Source: Xylanimonas allomyrinae (lineage in GTDB: Bacteria; Actinomycetota; Actinomycetes; Actinomycetales; Cellulomonadaceae). From it: DNA of 64,000 bases. Below are positions 30,093 through 50,823 of this stretch, piece after piece; the first letter of the stretch is position 1, and each line of letters begins with the position of its first letter. Made by a program: the position numbers and the translations under genes. The notes beneath the pieces are model-generated. The model was not told where the DNA came from, did no database searches, and was given only the letters and a program-made list of their open reading frames with translations. The stretch lies in NCBI RefSeq assembly GCF_004135345.1, contig NZ_CP035495.1:1674001-1738000 (forward strand). The letters are read 5' to 3'.

Positions 30093-31595
30093 TCACAGCT
30101 CGGGGGCGCTCGCCAGCAGGGGGGCACCCCACTGGGCCTCGAGCAGGTGCTCGAGCGCCGCTCCGACGCGGTAGAGGCGGTCGTCGGCCTTGGCCGGGGC
30201 CAGGATCTGGAAGCCGACCGGCAGGCCGTCGTCCGAGACGCCGTTGGGCACCGAGATGCCCGGCACGCCGGCGAGGTTGGCCGGGATGGTCGCGACGTCG
30301 TTGAGGTACATCGCGAGCGGGTCGTCGAGCTTCTCGCCCAGCTTGAACGCCGTGGTCGGGGCCGTGGGGCTCACGAGCACGTCGGCCTGCGCGAAGGCGC
30401 CGGCGAAGTCGCGCTGGATGAGCGTGCGGACCTTCTGCGCGCTGCCGTAGTAGGCGTCGTAGTAGCCGGCGCTCAGCGCGTACGTGCCGAGGATGACGCG
30501 GCGCTTGACCTCGTCGCCGAACCCGGCACCGCGCGTCGCGCCCATCACGCGCTCGGCGGTCACCGGGCCCTCGGACGGCGTGACGCGCAGGCCGAACCGC
30601 ATGCCGTCGAACTTCGCGAGGTTGCTCGACGCCTCCGCGGGCATGATCAGGTAGTACGCGTCGAGCGCGTACGGGAAGTGCGGGCAGGACACCTCGACGA
30701 GCTCGGCGCCCGCCCGTTCCAGCAGGTCGAGCGACTCGTGGAACCGCGCCAGGACGCCCTCCTGGTACCCCTCGCCCTGGAGCTCGGCGACGACGCCGAC
30801 GCGCAGGCCGGACAGGTCGCCCGTCGCGCCCTGGCGGGCCGCGTCGACCAGCGACGGCAGCGGCTCGGGGATCGACGTCGAGTCGCGCGGGTCGTGCCCG
30901 CCGATGAGCTCGTGCAGCAGCGCCGAGTCGAGCACGGTGCGCGTCACGGGGCCGGCCTGGTCGAGGCTGGAGGCCATGGCGATGAGGCCGTAGCGGCTCA
31001 CCGACCCGTAGGTCGGCTTCACGCCCACGGTGCCCGTGACGGCGCCCGGCTGGCGGATCGAGCCGCCCGTGTCGGTGCCGATCGCGAGCGGCGCCTCGAA
31101 GGCCGCGACGGCCGCGGCCGATCCGCCGCCCGAGCCGCCGGGGATGCGGTCGAGGTCCCACGGGTTGTGCGTGTCGCCGTACGCCGAGTGCTCGGTGCTC
31201 GACCCCATGGCGAACTCGTCCATGTTCGTCTTGCCCAGGATCGGCAGCCGCGCGGCCTTGAGCCGCTCGACGAGCGTGGCGTCGTAAGGCGGGATCCAGC
31301 CTTCGAGGATCTTGGACCCGGCCGTCGTCGGCAGGCCCTGCGTCACGACGACGTCCTTGACGGCGATGGGCACGCCGGCCAGCGGGTGCAGGTCCTCGCC
31401 TGCGGCACGCCGGGCGTCGACGTCGCGCGCGGTCGCCAGCGCCTCCTCGGTGCTCACGTGCAGGAAGGCGTGCACCTTGCCGTCGACGGCGTCGATGCGG
31501 TCCAGGTGGGCCTGCGTCGCCTCGACGCTGCTGATCTCGCGCGCGGCGAGGCGGTCCGCCAGGGCCGCGGCGGACAGGCGGGTCACGTCCGTCAT
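30093..31595 (-). CDS. gatA: Asp-tRNA(Asn)/Glu-tRNA(Gln) amidotransferase subunit A
   Basis: The 500-residue product is an amidase-signature enzyme: catalytic Lys in [17 protein letters not shown], the Gly/Ser-rich stretch [15 protein letters not shown] with the cis-Ser, and the nucleophile Ser in [12 protein letters not shown]. It hydrolyses glutamine and channels ammonia to GatB. The ATG lies 1 bp past the gatC stop, and the gene runs straight into gatB. Confidence 0.96.
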   Translation of the reverse strand: MTDVTRLSAAALADRLAAREISSVEATQAHLDRIDAVDGKVHAFLHVSTEEALATARDVDARRAAGEDLHPLAGVPIAVKDVVVTQGLPTTAGSKILEGWIPPYDATLVERLKAARLPILGKTNMDEFAMGSSTEHSAYGDTHNPWDLDRIPGGSGGGSAAAVAAFEAPLAIGTDTGGSIRQPGAVTGTVGVKPTYGSVSRYGLIAMASSLDQAGPVTRTVLDSALLHELIGGHDPRDSTSIPEPLPSLVDAARQGATGDLSGLRVGVVAELQGEGYQEGVLARFHESLDLLERAGAELVEVSCPHFPYALDAYYLIMPAEASSNLAKFDGMRFGLRVTPSEGPVTAERVMGATRGAGFGDEVKRRVILGTYALSAGYYDAYYGSAQKVRTLIQRDFAGAFAQADVLVSPTAPTTAFKLGEKLDDPLAMYLNDVATIPANLAGVPGISVPNGVSDDGLPVGFQILAPAKADDRLYRVGAALEHLLEAQWGAPLLASAPEL

Positions 31596-31596
31596 C

Positions 31597-31893
31597 TCAC
31601 TCCTCCCCGAGGATCTGCGGGACGAGGAACTTGCCGTCCTGCGAGTCCGGCGCCCCGGCGAGCACGTCGGCGACGGGCAGCGCCGGCACCGGGACGTCCT
31701 CACGGAACACGTTCGTCATCGGCAGGGGGTGGCTGGTCGCGGGCACGTCGGGAGTGGCGACCTGGTTCACCTTGGCGATCGACGTGACGATGACGTCGAG
31801 CTCGCCGGCGAGCCGGTCGACCTCCTCGGGCCGCAGGTCGATGCGGGCCAGGGCAGCCACGCGCGCGACCTCGTCACGGGAGATGGTGGACAT
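31597..31893 (-). CDS. gatC: Asp-tRNA(Asn)/Glu-tRNA(Gln) amidotransferase subunit C
   Basis: The 98-residue product has the GatC pattern [64 protein letters not shown]. It wraps around the GatA-GatB interface and stabilises the complex. It is the first gene of gatCAB; a TAGACT box 7 nt upstream supports the start and a leaderless transcript. Confidence 0.95.
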   Translation of the reverse strand: MSTISRDEVARVAALARIDLRPEEVDRLAGELDVIVTSIAKVNQVATPDVPATSHPLPMTNVFREDVPVPALPVADVLAGAPDSQDGKFLVPQILGEE

Positions 31894-31900
31894 GGCGGTC

Positions 31901-31906
31901 AGTCTA
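31901..31906 (-). promoter_or_regulatory. -10 box of gatCAB (leaderless)
   Basis: TAGACT (minus strand) is followed by 7 nt and the ATG at 31893. Confidence 0.55.
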
Positions 31907-31958
31907 GTGTCCGTGCCCTGACCTCAGAGCAGCGCGGGCGTCATGGCGTCTGCCGCCC

Positions 31959-32033
31959 CTACCTGTCGACGTCCTGGTCCACGTCCTGGTCCAGCACGTC
32001 GGCGAGGCCGCGGTCACCGCCCGACGCCGACAT
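31959..32033 (-). CDS. Possible 24-aa peptide after malic enzyme
   Basis: An ATG overlapping the malic enzyme stop (TGATG) opens a 25-codon frame, [24 protein letters not shown]. It contains a short acidic repeat (DQDV twice) made by a 12-bp direct repeat. The start overlap favours translation, but no homologue is known to me and it may be chance. Confidence 0.25.
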   Translation of the reverse strand: MSASGGDRGLADVLDQDVDQDVDR

Positions 32034-33483
32034 CACTCCACGCCCACGCCGAGCGGCCGGGCGCCGGTGAACGGCTCCGGTTCCCCCGCGGCCTCCCGCT
32101 GCGCCGCGACGGCCTCGATGACGGCCTTCGCGACGGCCTCCACGACCTGCGGGTCGAACACGCTCGGCACGATGAAGGAGGCGTTGCGCTCGCGGTCGTC
32201 GACGACGCCGGCGATCGCGACCGCGGCCGCCCGCAGCACCTCGTCGGTGATGGCGTGCGCGCGGGCGTCCAGCAGGCCGCGGAACAGGCCCGGGAACGCG
32301 AGCACGTTGTTGATCTGGTTGGGGTGGTCGCTGCGGCCGGTCGCGACGACGGCGGCGTGCTGGGCGGCGGCGCCCGGGTCCACCTCGGGGGTCGGGTTGG
32401 CCAGCGCGAACACGATCGCGTCGTCGGCCATCGCGGCGATGTCGTCACCCGTGAGGATGTTCCCGGCCGAGACGCCGATGAAGACGTCGGCGCCGACCAG
32501 CCCCTCGCGCAGCGTGCCCTGGAACCCGTCCTCGTTGGTGTGCTCGGCGATCCACCGCCGGTGGTCGTCGGTGTGCTCGTCGCGACGGCTCACCGCCCCG
32601 CGGCGGTCGAACCCGACGATGTGCCGCGCCCCTGGACCAGGAGCAGGCGGATGACGGCGGATCCTGCCGCGCCGACGCCGCTGACGGCGATCCTCACCTC
32701 GTCGAGCGACTTGCCCACGACCTTGAGGGCGTTGATCACCGCGGCGAGCACGACGATCGCGGTCCCGTGCTGGTCGTCGTGGAACACCGGGATGTCCAGC
32801 TCGTCGCGCAGGCGACGCTCGATCTCGAAACAGCGCGGCGCGGAGATGTCCTCCAGGTTGATGCCGCCGTAGGCCGGCGCGATCGCCTTGACCGTGCGGA
32901 TGATCTCCTCGGTGTCCTTGGTGTCGAGGGCGACGGGCCACGCGTCGATCCCGCCGAACTGCTTGAACAGCGCAGCCTTGCCCTCCATCACGGGCATGGA
33001 CGCCTCGGGGCCGATGTCGCCCAGTCCGAGCACCGCGGTGCCGTCCGTCACGACCGCCACGGTGTTGCGCTTGATCGTCAGGCGCCAGGCGTCGGCAGGG
33101 TTCTCGGCGATGGCGAGGCACACGCGCGCGACGCCCGGGGTGTACGCCCGCGACAGGTCGTCGCGGTGGCGGAGGTTGACCTTGGGGTGCACCTCGAGCT
33201 TGCCGCCCAGGTGCATGAGGAACGTGGCGTCGGAGACGTGCCGGACCTCGATGCCGTCCATCGTCGCGAGCGTCGACCGGATCTGGTGGACGTGGGCGAC
33301 GTCACGGGTGTTCGCGGAGACGTCCACGAGCATCGTGGTGTTGGTCGACTCGACGACGTCGACGGCCGTGACTGCCGCTCCCGTGGCGCCGACCGCCGCC
33401 ACGAGGTCCGCCGTCGTGTGCGCCTGCGTGAGCGCGGCGATCCGCAGCGTGATGGAGTAGCTGGGGCCGGGGATGGATGTCAC
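32033..33483 (-). CDS. NAD(P)-dependent malic enzyme with N-terminal ACT domain, apparent frameshift
   Basis: After restoring one base the product is 483 residues. It has an N-terminal ACT domain ([37 protein letters not shown]), then the malic enzyme core with [16 protein letters not shown], catalytic Lys in GGKAAL-like [15 protein letters not shown], metal-binding IDAWP...[33 protein letters not shown], the NAD loop [15 protein letters not shown] and [34 protein letters not shown]. The frame breaks at CCCC (32629-32632, plus strand); adding one base gives [14 protein letters not shown]. It converts malate to pyruvate and CO2. GTG at 33483 has AGGA 7 nt upstream. Paired operator-like sites lie in its promoter. 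Confidence 0.9.
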
Positions 33484-33530
33484 TGGCACGTCCTCTCGGT
33501 CGATCTGCGCGACGGCTCTCGCACCTGGCG

Positions 33531-33568
33531 CTACCGCTATCCGGAGTATTGTTTCCGATATGCGGAAC
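33531..33568. promoter_or_regulatory. Tandem IclR-type operator pair, malic enzyme / iclR intergenic region
   Basis: Two imperfect palindromes, CTACC-GCTATCC-GGAGT (33531-33547) and TTTCC-GATATGC-GGAAC (33552-33568), have the same 5-7-5 form and start 21 bp apart, about two helical turns. The same arrangement occurs upstream of malate synthase. The likely binder is the IclR-family protein encoded next door. Confidence 0.6.
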
Positions 33569-33657
33569 TTTGACAATGCGCTCTGCGCCGACGACGCAGT
33601 CGCACCGCCGATGTCCGCCTGATCGTGGCACGACCACCCCGACGAAAGGAGGCCCGC

Positions 33658-34452
33658 GTGACACCGCCCGCCCCCGACACCACCGCCGGCCCGGCCCACC
33701 CCGCACCCCGGTCCGGTGGCGTCCAGTCGGTCGACCGCGCCCTCGAGCTGCTCGAGCTGCTCGCCGACGCCGGAGGGCAGGCCACGCTCGGAGAGCTCGC
33801 CGAGCGCACCGGGCTGCCGCTCGCGACGATCCACCGCCTCATCCGGACGCTGCTCAACCGCGGGTACGTGCGCCAGCTCCCCTCCCGCCGTTACACGATC
33901 GGCCCTCGGCTCATCCGGCTGGGCGAGTCCGCCGGACGGCAGTTCGGCTCCGACGCCCGCCCCTACCTCGCCCGCCTCGCCGCCGAGCTCGGAGAGAGCG
34001 CCAATCTCGCGATGATCGACCGGGACATGGTCGTGTACGTCGCACAGTCCTCGTCGGCGCACTCAATGCGCATGTTCACCGAGGTCGGCAGGCGGGTCCA
34101 CACCCACTGCACCGCCGTCGGCAAGATGGTCCTGTCCCAACTCCCCGACCGCACCGTCACCGAGATCATGGCGCGCGTCGGCATGCCGCAGGTCACCGAG
34201 AAGACGATCACGACGGTACCCGCCCTCCTCGCGGAGCTCGAGTCCGTGCGCGCGCAGGGCTACGCGGTGGACGACGGCGAGCAGGAGGTCGGGGTGCGCT
34301 GCTTCGCCGTGTCCGTCCCCGGAGCTCCCGTCCCGACGGCGCTGTCGGTCTCCGGGCCGGACGCACGCGTCAACCGCGAGTTCGGCACCCGGGCCGTGCC
34401 CGCACTGCACCGCGTCGCCGACGAGATCGCCGCCGTGCTCCGGGCCACCTGA
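33658..34452 (+). CDS. IclR family transcriptional regulator
   Basis: The 264-residue product has an N-terminal winged HTH (VQSVDRALELLELLADAGGQATLGELAERTGLPLATIHRLIRTLLNRGYVRQL) and the C-terminal IclR effector domain (GRRVHTHCTAVGKMVLSQLP, and GYAVDDGEQEVGVRCFAVSVPGAPVPTALSVSGP). IclR regulators typically bind small carboxylates such as glyoxylate, pyruvate or allantoin products. It sits between malic enzyme and malate synthase, whose promoters share a paired palindrome, so it probably controls both and perhaps itself in response to glyoxylate or a related acid. The GTG has an excellent AAAGGAGG ribosome site. Confidence 0.92.
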   Translation: MTPPAPDTTAGPAHPAPRSGGVQSVDRALELLELLADAGGQATLGELAERTGLPLATIHRLIRTLLNRGYVRQLPSRRYTIGPRLIRLGESAGRQFGSDARPYLARLAAELGESANLAMIDRDMVVYVAQSSSAHSMRMFTEVGRRVHTHCTAVGKMVLSQLPDRTVTEIMARVGMPQVTEKTITTVPALLAELESVRAQGYAVDDGEQEVGVRCFAVSVPGAPVPTALSVSGPDARVNREFGTRAVPALHRVADEIAAVLRAT

Positions 34453-34489
34453 CGCCCGGCCGCCCACGGGAGGGCCCGGTCCCGCCCCG

Positions 34490-36076
34490 TCAGGGCATCC
34501 GGGCGTATGCCGGCGTCGTCAGGAACTCCGCGTAGTCGTCCGAGACCGCGACCTCGAGGAAGAGCGCCTTCGCCGCGTCGTAGTCGCCCGGCTCCCCCGG
34601 CAGCGTCGCCACGACCTCCTCGACGAGCTGCCCGACCAGCTCCCTCGTGACCTTCCGCCCCGTGTCGGCGAGCACGATGTCGTTGTGCAGCCACTGCCAG
34701 ATCTGCGACCGGGAGATCTCGGCCGTCGCGGCGTCCTCCATGAGGTGGTGGATCGCGACCGCGCCCTGACCACCCAGCCACGCGCGCAGGTACTGCAGAG
34801 CGACGTCGATGTTGGTGCGCAGCCCGCGCTCGGTGACGTCTCCTGGCGTCGACGCCACGTCGAGCAGCTCGGTGGCCGTCACGCGCACGTCCGCGCGCGC
34901 GTTGTCGATCTGGTTCGGCCGCTCGCCGAGGACGGCGGTGAACGCCTCGCGGCACGTCTCCACCATCCCTGGGTGCGCCACCCAGGAACCGTCGAAACCG
35001 TCGCCCGCCTCCCGGGCCTTGTCGGCGCGGACCTTCTCGAAGGCTTCCGCGTTGACGGTCGCATCCGCGCTCGGGATGAACGCGGCCATGCCGCCGATGG
35101 CGTGCGCCCCGCGCCGGTGGCACGTCGAGACCAGAAGCTCGGTGTAGGCGCGCATGAAGGGGACCGTCATGGAGATCGCGTTGCGGTCCGGGAGCAGGAA
35201 CTCCCGGCCGCGCGTCCGGAAGTTCTTGATCACCGAGAACAGGTAGTCCCACCGGCCCGCGTTGAGCCCCGCACTGTGCTCACGCAGCTCGTAGAGGATC
35301 TCCTCCATCTGGAACGCGGCCGGGATCGTCTCGATGAGGCACGTCGCCCGGATCGTCCCGCGCGCGAACCCGAGCCGTTCGGAGGCGATCACGAACGCGT
35401 CGTTCCACATCCGCGCCTCCAGGTAGTGCTCCATCTTCGGTAGGTAGAGGTACGGACCCAGCCCCTTGGCGATCTGCCGCAGCCCCGCCGTCGCGACGAA
35501 GAGCGCGAAGTCGACGAGCGCACCGGCCACCACCTCTCCGTCCACCAGCACGTGCTTCTCGTCCATGTGCCAGCCGCGCGGGCGCATGACGATCGTCGCC
35601 AGCTCGGCGTCGGGCCGCAGCGCATACGGCTTCCCGTTCTCCGCCGTGAAGTCGATCCGGCGCTCGATCGCGTCCAGAAGGTTGACCTGCCCACCGATCA
35701 CGGACTCCCAGCGAGGCGTGTTGGCGTCCTCCTGATCCGCGAGCCAGACCTTGGCGCCCGAGTTCAGCGCGTTGATCGTCATCTTGCGGTCTGTGGGACC
35801 GGTGATCTCGACGCGCCTGTCGACCAGGCCGGGCGCCGGGGCGGCGATCCGCCACGAAGGGTCGTCGCGCACAGCCTGCGTCTCGGAGAGGAAGTCGAGG
35901 CTCCCGCCGGCCGCCAGCGCGGCTACGCGCTCCTGCCGAGCAGCCAGCCGCTCCAGGCGCCGAGTACCCAGCGCACGGTGGAGCGCGACGATAAGTTCCT
36001 GCGCGGGCCTCGTCAGCACCTCGCCGGCGCGCGCCGGAAGGCTCCCGGCGATCTCGATTCCGCTCACGGTGTCCAT
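34490..36076 (-). CDS. aceB: Malate synthase A
   Basis: The 528-residue product is the class A malate synthase: catalytic Arg/Glu regions TIVMRPRGWHMDEKHVLVDGE and GTIRATCLIETIPAAFQMEEILYELREHSAGLNAGRWDYLFS, then RAYTELLVSTCHRRGAHAIGGM, DGSWVAHPGM and C-terminal catalytic Asp region VAIHHLMEDAATAEISRSQIWQW. It condenses glyoxylate with acetyl-CoA to malate. The ATG has an AGGAGGT ribosome site. Isocitrate lyase is not in the window, so glyoxylate may come from purine or glycolate breakdown. Two IclR-type sites lie upstream. Confidence 0.95.
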   Translation of the reverse strand: MDTVSGIEIAGSLPARAGEVLTRPAQELIVALHRALGTRRLERLAARQERVAALAAGGSLDFLSETQAVRDDPSWRIAAPAPGLVDRRVEITGPTDRKMTINALNSGAKVWLADQEDANTPRWESVIGGQVNLLDAIERRIDFTAENGKPYALRPDAELATIVMRPRGWHMDEKHVLVDGEVVAGALVDFALFVATAGLRQIAKGLGPYLYLPKMEHYLEARMWNDAFVIASERLGFARGTIRATCLIETIPAAFQMEEILYELREHSAGLNAGRWDYLFSVIKNFRTRGREFLLPDRNAISMTVPFMRAYTELLVSTCHRRGAHAIGGMAAFIPSADATVNAEAFEKVRADKAREAGDGFDGSWVAHPGMVETCREAFTAVLGERPNQIDNARADVRVTATELLDVASTPGDVTERGLRTNIDVALQYLRAWLGGQGAVAIHHLMEDAATAEISRSQIWQWLHNDIVLADTGRKVTRELVGQLVEEVVATLPGEPGDYDAAKALFLEVAVSDDYAEFLTTPAYARMP

Positions 36077-36174
36077 CGTTGGACCTCCTGTCTGCTCACG
36101 GGCAGCGGTCACGCGCGCCGCCCCCGCACGCGGGCGCCCTCGCCTCGCGGGAAGCCCGGCGGCGCCGCGTCCGT

Positions 36175-36212
36175 TTTCCGTATCGTGGACTTTCGCTTCC
36201 TCTATACGGTAG
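36175..36212. promoter_or_regulatory. Tandem IclR-type operator pair upstream of aceB
   Basis: TTTCC-GTATCGT-GGACT (36175-36191) and CTTCC-TCTATAC-GGTAG (36196-36212) share the 5-7-5 form and 21-bp offset of the pair upstream of malic enzyme. They lie ~100-135 bp before the aceB ATG. Confidence 0.55.
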
Positions 36213-36233
36213 CAGACGGAGAACCCGGGCATG

Positions 36234-36268
36234 CGAAAGACCCCGCACCGTGGGTGCGGGGTCTTTCG
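36234..36268 (-). terminator. rRNA operon terminator
   Basis: A perfect 16-bp stem (36234-36249 with 36253-36268) with a GTG loop begins 8 bp after the 5S gene. It ends the operon and insulates aceB, which is transcribed in the same direction. Confidence 0.88.
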
Positions 36269-36276
36269 TGAAGGGT

Positions 36277-36393
36277 GTCCGGCGGCGTCCTACTCTCCCA
36301 CCCCGTCTCCAGGGCAGTACCATCGGCGCTGTAGGGCTGAGCTTCCGGGTTCGGAATGGGACCGGGCGTTTCCCCTACGCTATGACCGCCGTA
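36277..36393 (-). rRNA. rrf: 5S ribosomal RNA
   Basis: About 117 nt, read on the minus strand as GTTACGGCGGTCATAGCGT near the 5' end through CGCCCGGTCCCATTCCGAAC in loop B/C to GGGAGAGTAGGACGCCGCCG at the 3' end. The terminal helix (GGCGGTC-type with GCCGCC) is present. Ends are good to within a few bases. Confidence 0.93.
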
Positions 36394-36469
36394 ACTTTAT
36401 CGAGTTGTTCGGGTTGGTTGCCCGTTTCTCGGGAACCGCACAGTGGACGCGTTGCATGAAGTGTGTGTG

Positions 36470-41533
<5,064 letters not shown>

Positions 41534-41774
41534 AGTATCGCGCCACCCCGAAAACGAGGTAACAACCATACGGTTCATTCAACACTGACAGAACCAAGCT
41601 GAACTGCTTGATTTGTCCAAAGGAATCCAAACCACACACACCAAAGCATGCGCGGCCCGGGTTCAAAAATTTGGCATTGACTATCAAACGCACTGTTGAG
41701 TTCTCAAACAACCGACGCACACCGTGGATTCGGAGATCTTTGCTTTTCTCCGTCCCTCTCGGGGCGATGTCTTC

Positions 41775-41804
41775 AACCTATCAGACGTTTTTCCCTCTGC
41801 CTAA
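41775..41804 (-). promoter_or_regulatory. Proximal rRNA promoter candidate
   Basis: TTAGGC - 18 bp - TAGGTT on the minus strand, about 240 bp before 16S. The -35 is a poor match. Confidence 0.4.
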
Positions 41805-41974
41805 TCCGTGAGGCCGAGAATCTCGGCCGCCGAATCGCTTCGTGGAAATCAGTTCGAAGGCCCCCACCCCGCCCGCAGAGCGCACTAAGCCCTCTGAGAA
41901 CTTTCGGTGTGAGTTTCATGCCCCGGCGCGGCCTCCGTGCGGAGTCCGTCTGCCCGTCGGGCTGACGTCGTAGA

Positions 41975-42003
41975 ACATTACACGTCCTGTGGAGTGCCAA
42001 CAA
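41975..42003 (-). promoter_or_regulatory. Distal rRNA promoter candidate
   Basis: TTGTTG - 17 bp - TAATGT on the minus strand, about 440 bp before 16S. It is the best sigma-70-like match in the region. Confidence 0.55.
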
Positions 42004-42093
42004 CCTCAGGCGCGGTGACGGCGCACACAACAGCCCCATGGCCCCGCGGCGGCCTCCCCGCGACACCGCCCCACCGGCCTGTGACCTGGGATG

Positions 42094-42905
42094 TCACGTC
42101 GCGACGAGCAGCGCGCTGAGCCTCTTCTTCTTCGCGTTCTCCCGAGCGATCCACGCCACGTCGCTGTCACCCGGGTAGGCATCCGTCAGTCCGAGGAACC
42201 TGGGCAGGCCCGGTATCGGCGCGGCCGCGACGGCGACGCTCCAGCAGTAGCCAAGGCCCTGGCGCAGCACGCGCACGTCCGCCCCCCGGCGCTCGGACGT
42301 CGGCCTGCGAGCCAGCCGATCCGTCGCCGTCGCGCAGGCGTCGAGCGCGGCCGCCGCCGTCGTCTCGTCGCCCAGCAGGCGAGGTTCGCAGATGCCGGCG
42401 ACCGCCGCGCGCTGAACGAGCGGGTGCGGGTCCGCCGCCCACTCGGTCGCCAGGGACCGCAGTACCGCCGGAGCGCTGTCGCCCACGCGCTGCAGCGCCA
42501 TGGCCACCGCCTCGCGCACGCGCCAGGAGGCGTCGGTGGCGCGACCACGCAGCATCGCGGTCAGTTCACGCGCCACGGCCGCGGGGTGCGGCGAGCCTTC
42601 CGGCTCCGTACCGGCCGCGCCGCGGGGAGGCTCCGGCGCAGCACCGCCGGACCGCGACGCACACGATGCCTCGGCAAGCAGTCGGCCGAGCCCCACGACG
42701 CCGCAGAACCGCAGGAACTCGTCTGCGTCGTCCGCGAGCACGCGCACCATGGCCTCAGGACCGGCGTCGGCCCACGCCTCGGCAAGCTCGAGGTTCCCGC
42801 GCGGACCGGGCAGACCCGAACGGTCGGAGAGGAAGGCGCGGACGGCGTCCGGCCCTCGGGGACGACCGCCGCGAGCTCGCGGGCGTAGTCCTGTCGGCGG
42901 GTCAC
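42094..42905 (-). CDS. HEAT-repeat domain protein, apparent frameshift
   Basis: After adding one base the product is 270 residues. The N-terminus VTRRQDYARELAAVVPEG is in one frame; DAVRAFLSDRSGLPGPRGNLELAEAWADAGPEAMVRVLADDADEFLRFCGVVGLGRLLAEA onward is in the next. The switch is at a CCC run (42853-42855, plus strand). The middle and C-terminal parts are helical repeats of HEAT type (AMLRGRATDASWRVREAVAMALQRVGDSAPAVLRSLATEWAADPHPLVQRAAVAGICEP). HEAT proteins are binding scaffolds; some, such as AlkD, act on alkylated DNA, but no such residues are evident here. The partner is unknown. It is divergent from a GNAT gene across a 16-bp repeat array. Confidence 0.72.
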
Positions 42906-43068
42906 CCGACCACCGTAGGCGCGCCGTGCTTGCGCAGCCCGCTGGTGACGCGCTGCGGCGAACGCCGACGAGCCACGAGGCCAGGGGTGCTCGCTAGGCG
43001 GCCGGAGACCGGTCGGTGACCACGAACGAGCTGCGACCCGGATGCGACGCAGGGCGGCACCGACCGCG

Positions 43069-43190
43069 CCGACGCCCAGAAGCCGACGCACAGAGAAGCC
43101 GACGCCCAGTAGGGCCGACGCCCAGGAAATCCGACGCCCAGGAAATCCGACGCACAGAGAAGCCGACGCACAGAAAGGCCGACGCGGCGG
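43069..43190. repeat. 16-bp tandem repeat array, eight copies
   Basis: The core CCGACGC recurs at 43069, 43083, 43099, 43115, 43131, 43147, 43163 and 43179, that is, every 16 bp after the first step of 14. The unit is CCGACGCMCAGRRADN, with the last four positions most variable; the eighth copy decays after the core. The array fills most of the 308-bp divergent intergenic region between the HEAT and GNAT genes. It ends 12 bp before the GNAT -10 box. No other feature is seen in the rest of that gap. Confidence 0.9.
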
Positions 43191-43201
43191 CGCCGATGCC
43201 C

Positions 43202-43207
43202 TAGATT
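43202..43207 (+). promoter_or_regulatory. -10 box of GNAT gene (leaderless)
   Basis: TAGATT is followed by 6 nt and the GTG at 43214. Confidence 0.55.
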
Positions 43208-43213
43208 CGCGGC

Positions 43214-43810
43214 GTGACCACGCCCCGTACCGTCGTCGTCCGCCCCGCGCGCGCCGAGGAGGCCGCCGACGTCGCCTGGCTCGCCGCCACCACGTTCCCG
43301 CTCGCGTGCCCGCCCGGCACGCCGGTCGAGGAGATGGCGCGTCACGTCGCGTCGCGCCTGACGCCTGGGCACTTCCGGACATGGGCCGCGAGCCCCGACC
43401 ACGTGCTGCTCGTCGCCGCGCGCGGCGACACGCTCCTCGGCTATGCCCTGCTGGTGCTCGCCGTGCCCGGCGGCGACGAGGCCCGCGTGCTGCGCGACGC
43501 GGCCGCGAGCACCGGGCCCGTCGTCGAGCTGTCGAAGATCTACGCCCACCCCGAGGCGCTCGGCACCGGCGCGTCCTCCGCTCTCATGGTGGGGGCCGTC
43601 GAGGCCGCGACCCGGCTCGCCGCCACGCACGGGCTCGGCACACCACCGCCGCTCTGGCTCGGCACCAACGCCGGGAACGCGCGGGCGCAGGCGTTCTACC
43701 GCAAGCACGGGTTCGTCGTCGTCGGGACGCGCACCTTCGACGTCGGCGGGAAGCGGCACGACGACGTCGTCATGCTGCACCGGCCCGCGGGCGCCGCGCA
43801 GGCGACGTAG
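43214..43810 (+). CDS. GNAT family N-acetyltransferase
   Basis: The 198-residue product has a GNAT fold: VVVRPARAEEAADVAWLAATTFPLACPPGTPVEEMARHV at the N-terminus, VVELSKIYAHPEALGTGASSALMVGAVEAA (acetyl-CoA pyrophosphate loop in a weak Q/RxxGxG/A form, EALGTGASSALM) and LGTNAGNARAQAFYRKHGFVVVGTRTFDVGGKRHDDVVM at the C-terminus. The substrate is unknown. The GTG start fits the -10 box 6 nt upstream. Confidence 0.85.
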   Translation: MTTPRTVVVRPARAEEAADVAWLAATTFPLACPPGTPVEEMARHVASRLTPGHFRTWAASPDHVLLVAARGDTLLGYALLVLAVPGGDEARVLRDAAASTGPVVELSKIYAHPEALGTGASSALMVGAVEAATRLAATHGLGTPPPLWLGTNAGNARAQAFYRKHGFVVVGTRTFDVGGKRHDDVVMLHRPAGAAQAT

Positions 43811-43877
43811 CCGCAGGCGGGCGGGCCCGCCCGGCGCCGTCGAGGTGCCACCCGAGCGCGGACCCGGGCCCCGGCCC

Positions 43878-50755
<6,878 letters not shown>

Positions 50756-50804
50756 GGGTTCTCTCCTCCTGAGGGACCTCGTGGGTCCCGCTCGTCCCTG
50801 TTGC

Positions 50805-50822
50805 ATGTGAAGACTTTCACAA
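50805..50822. promoter_or_regulatory. Rex operator upstream of adhE
   Basis: TGTGAA-GACT-TTCACA (50806-50821) is a perfect palindrome matching the Rex consensus TTGTGAANNNNTTCACAA except for the outermost left base. It lies 50 bp before the adhE GTG, where a repressor would block transcription. Rex senses the NADH/NAD+ ratio and commonly represses adhE. Confidence 0.75.
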
Positions 50823-50823
50823 C

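Larger units (their letters stand above)
41534..42093 (-). promoter_or_regulatory. rRNA operon leader and promoter region
   Basis: This 560-bp stretch upstream of 16S has no protein gene. On the minus strand it holds two promoter candidates (annotated separately) and a boxA-like element TTTGAGAACTCAACAGTG (41691-41708). Several short A/T-rich patches, unusual for this genome, lie between the promoters and 16S. Confidence 0.75.

Noticed and set aside
41991-42003. CIRCE (HrcA) operator, because TTGGCACTC is visible on the minus strand.
   Set aside because: Only one half-site exists; the inverted GAGTGC partner at the required 9-bp spacing is absent.
43069-43190. CRISPR array.
   Set aside because: Repeats are contiguous at 16 bp with no unique spacers and no cas genes nearby.
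50773-50789. Riboswitch in the adhE leader, suggested by the hairpin GGGACC/GGTCCC.
   Set aside because: A single 6-bp stem with no conserved core or terminator; the upstream operators explain regulation more simply.
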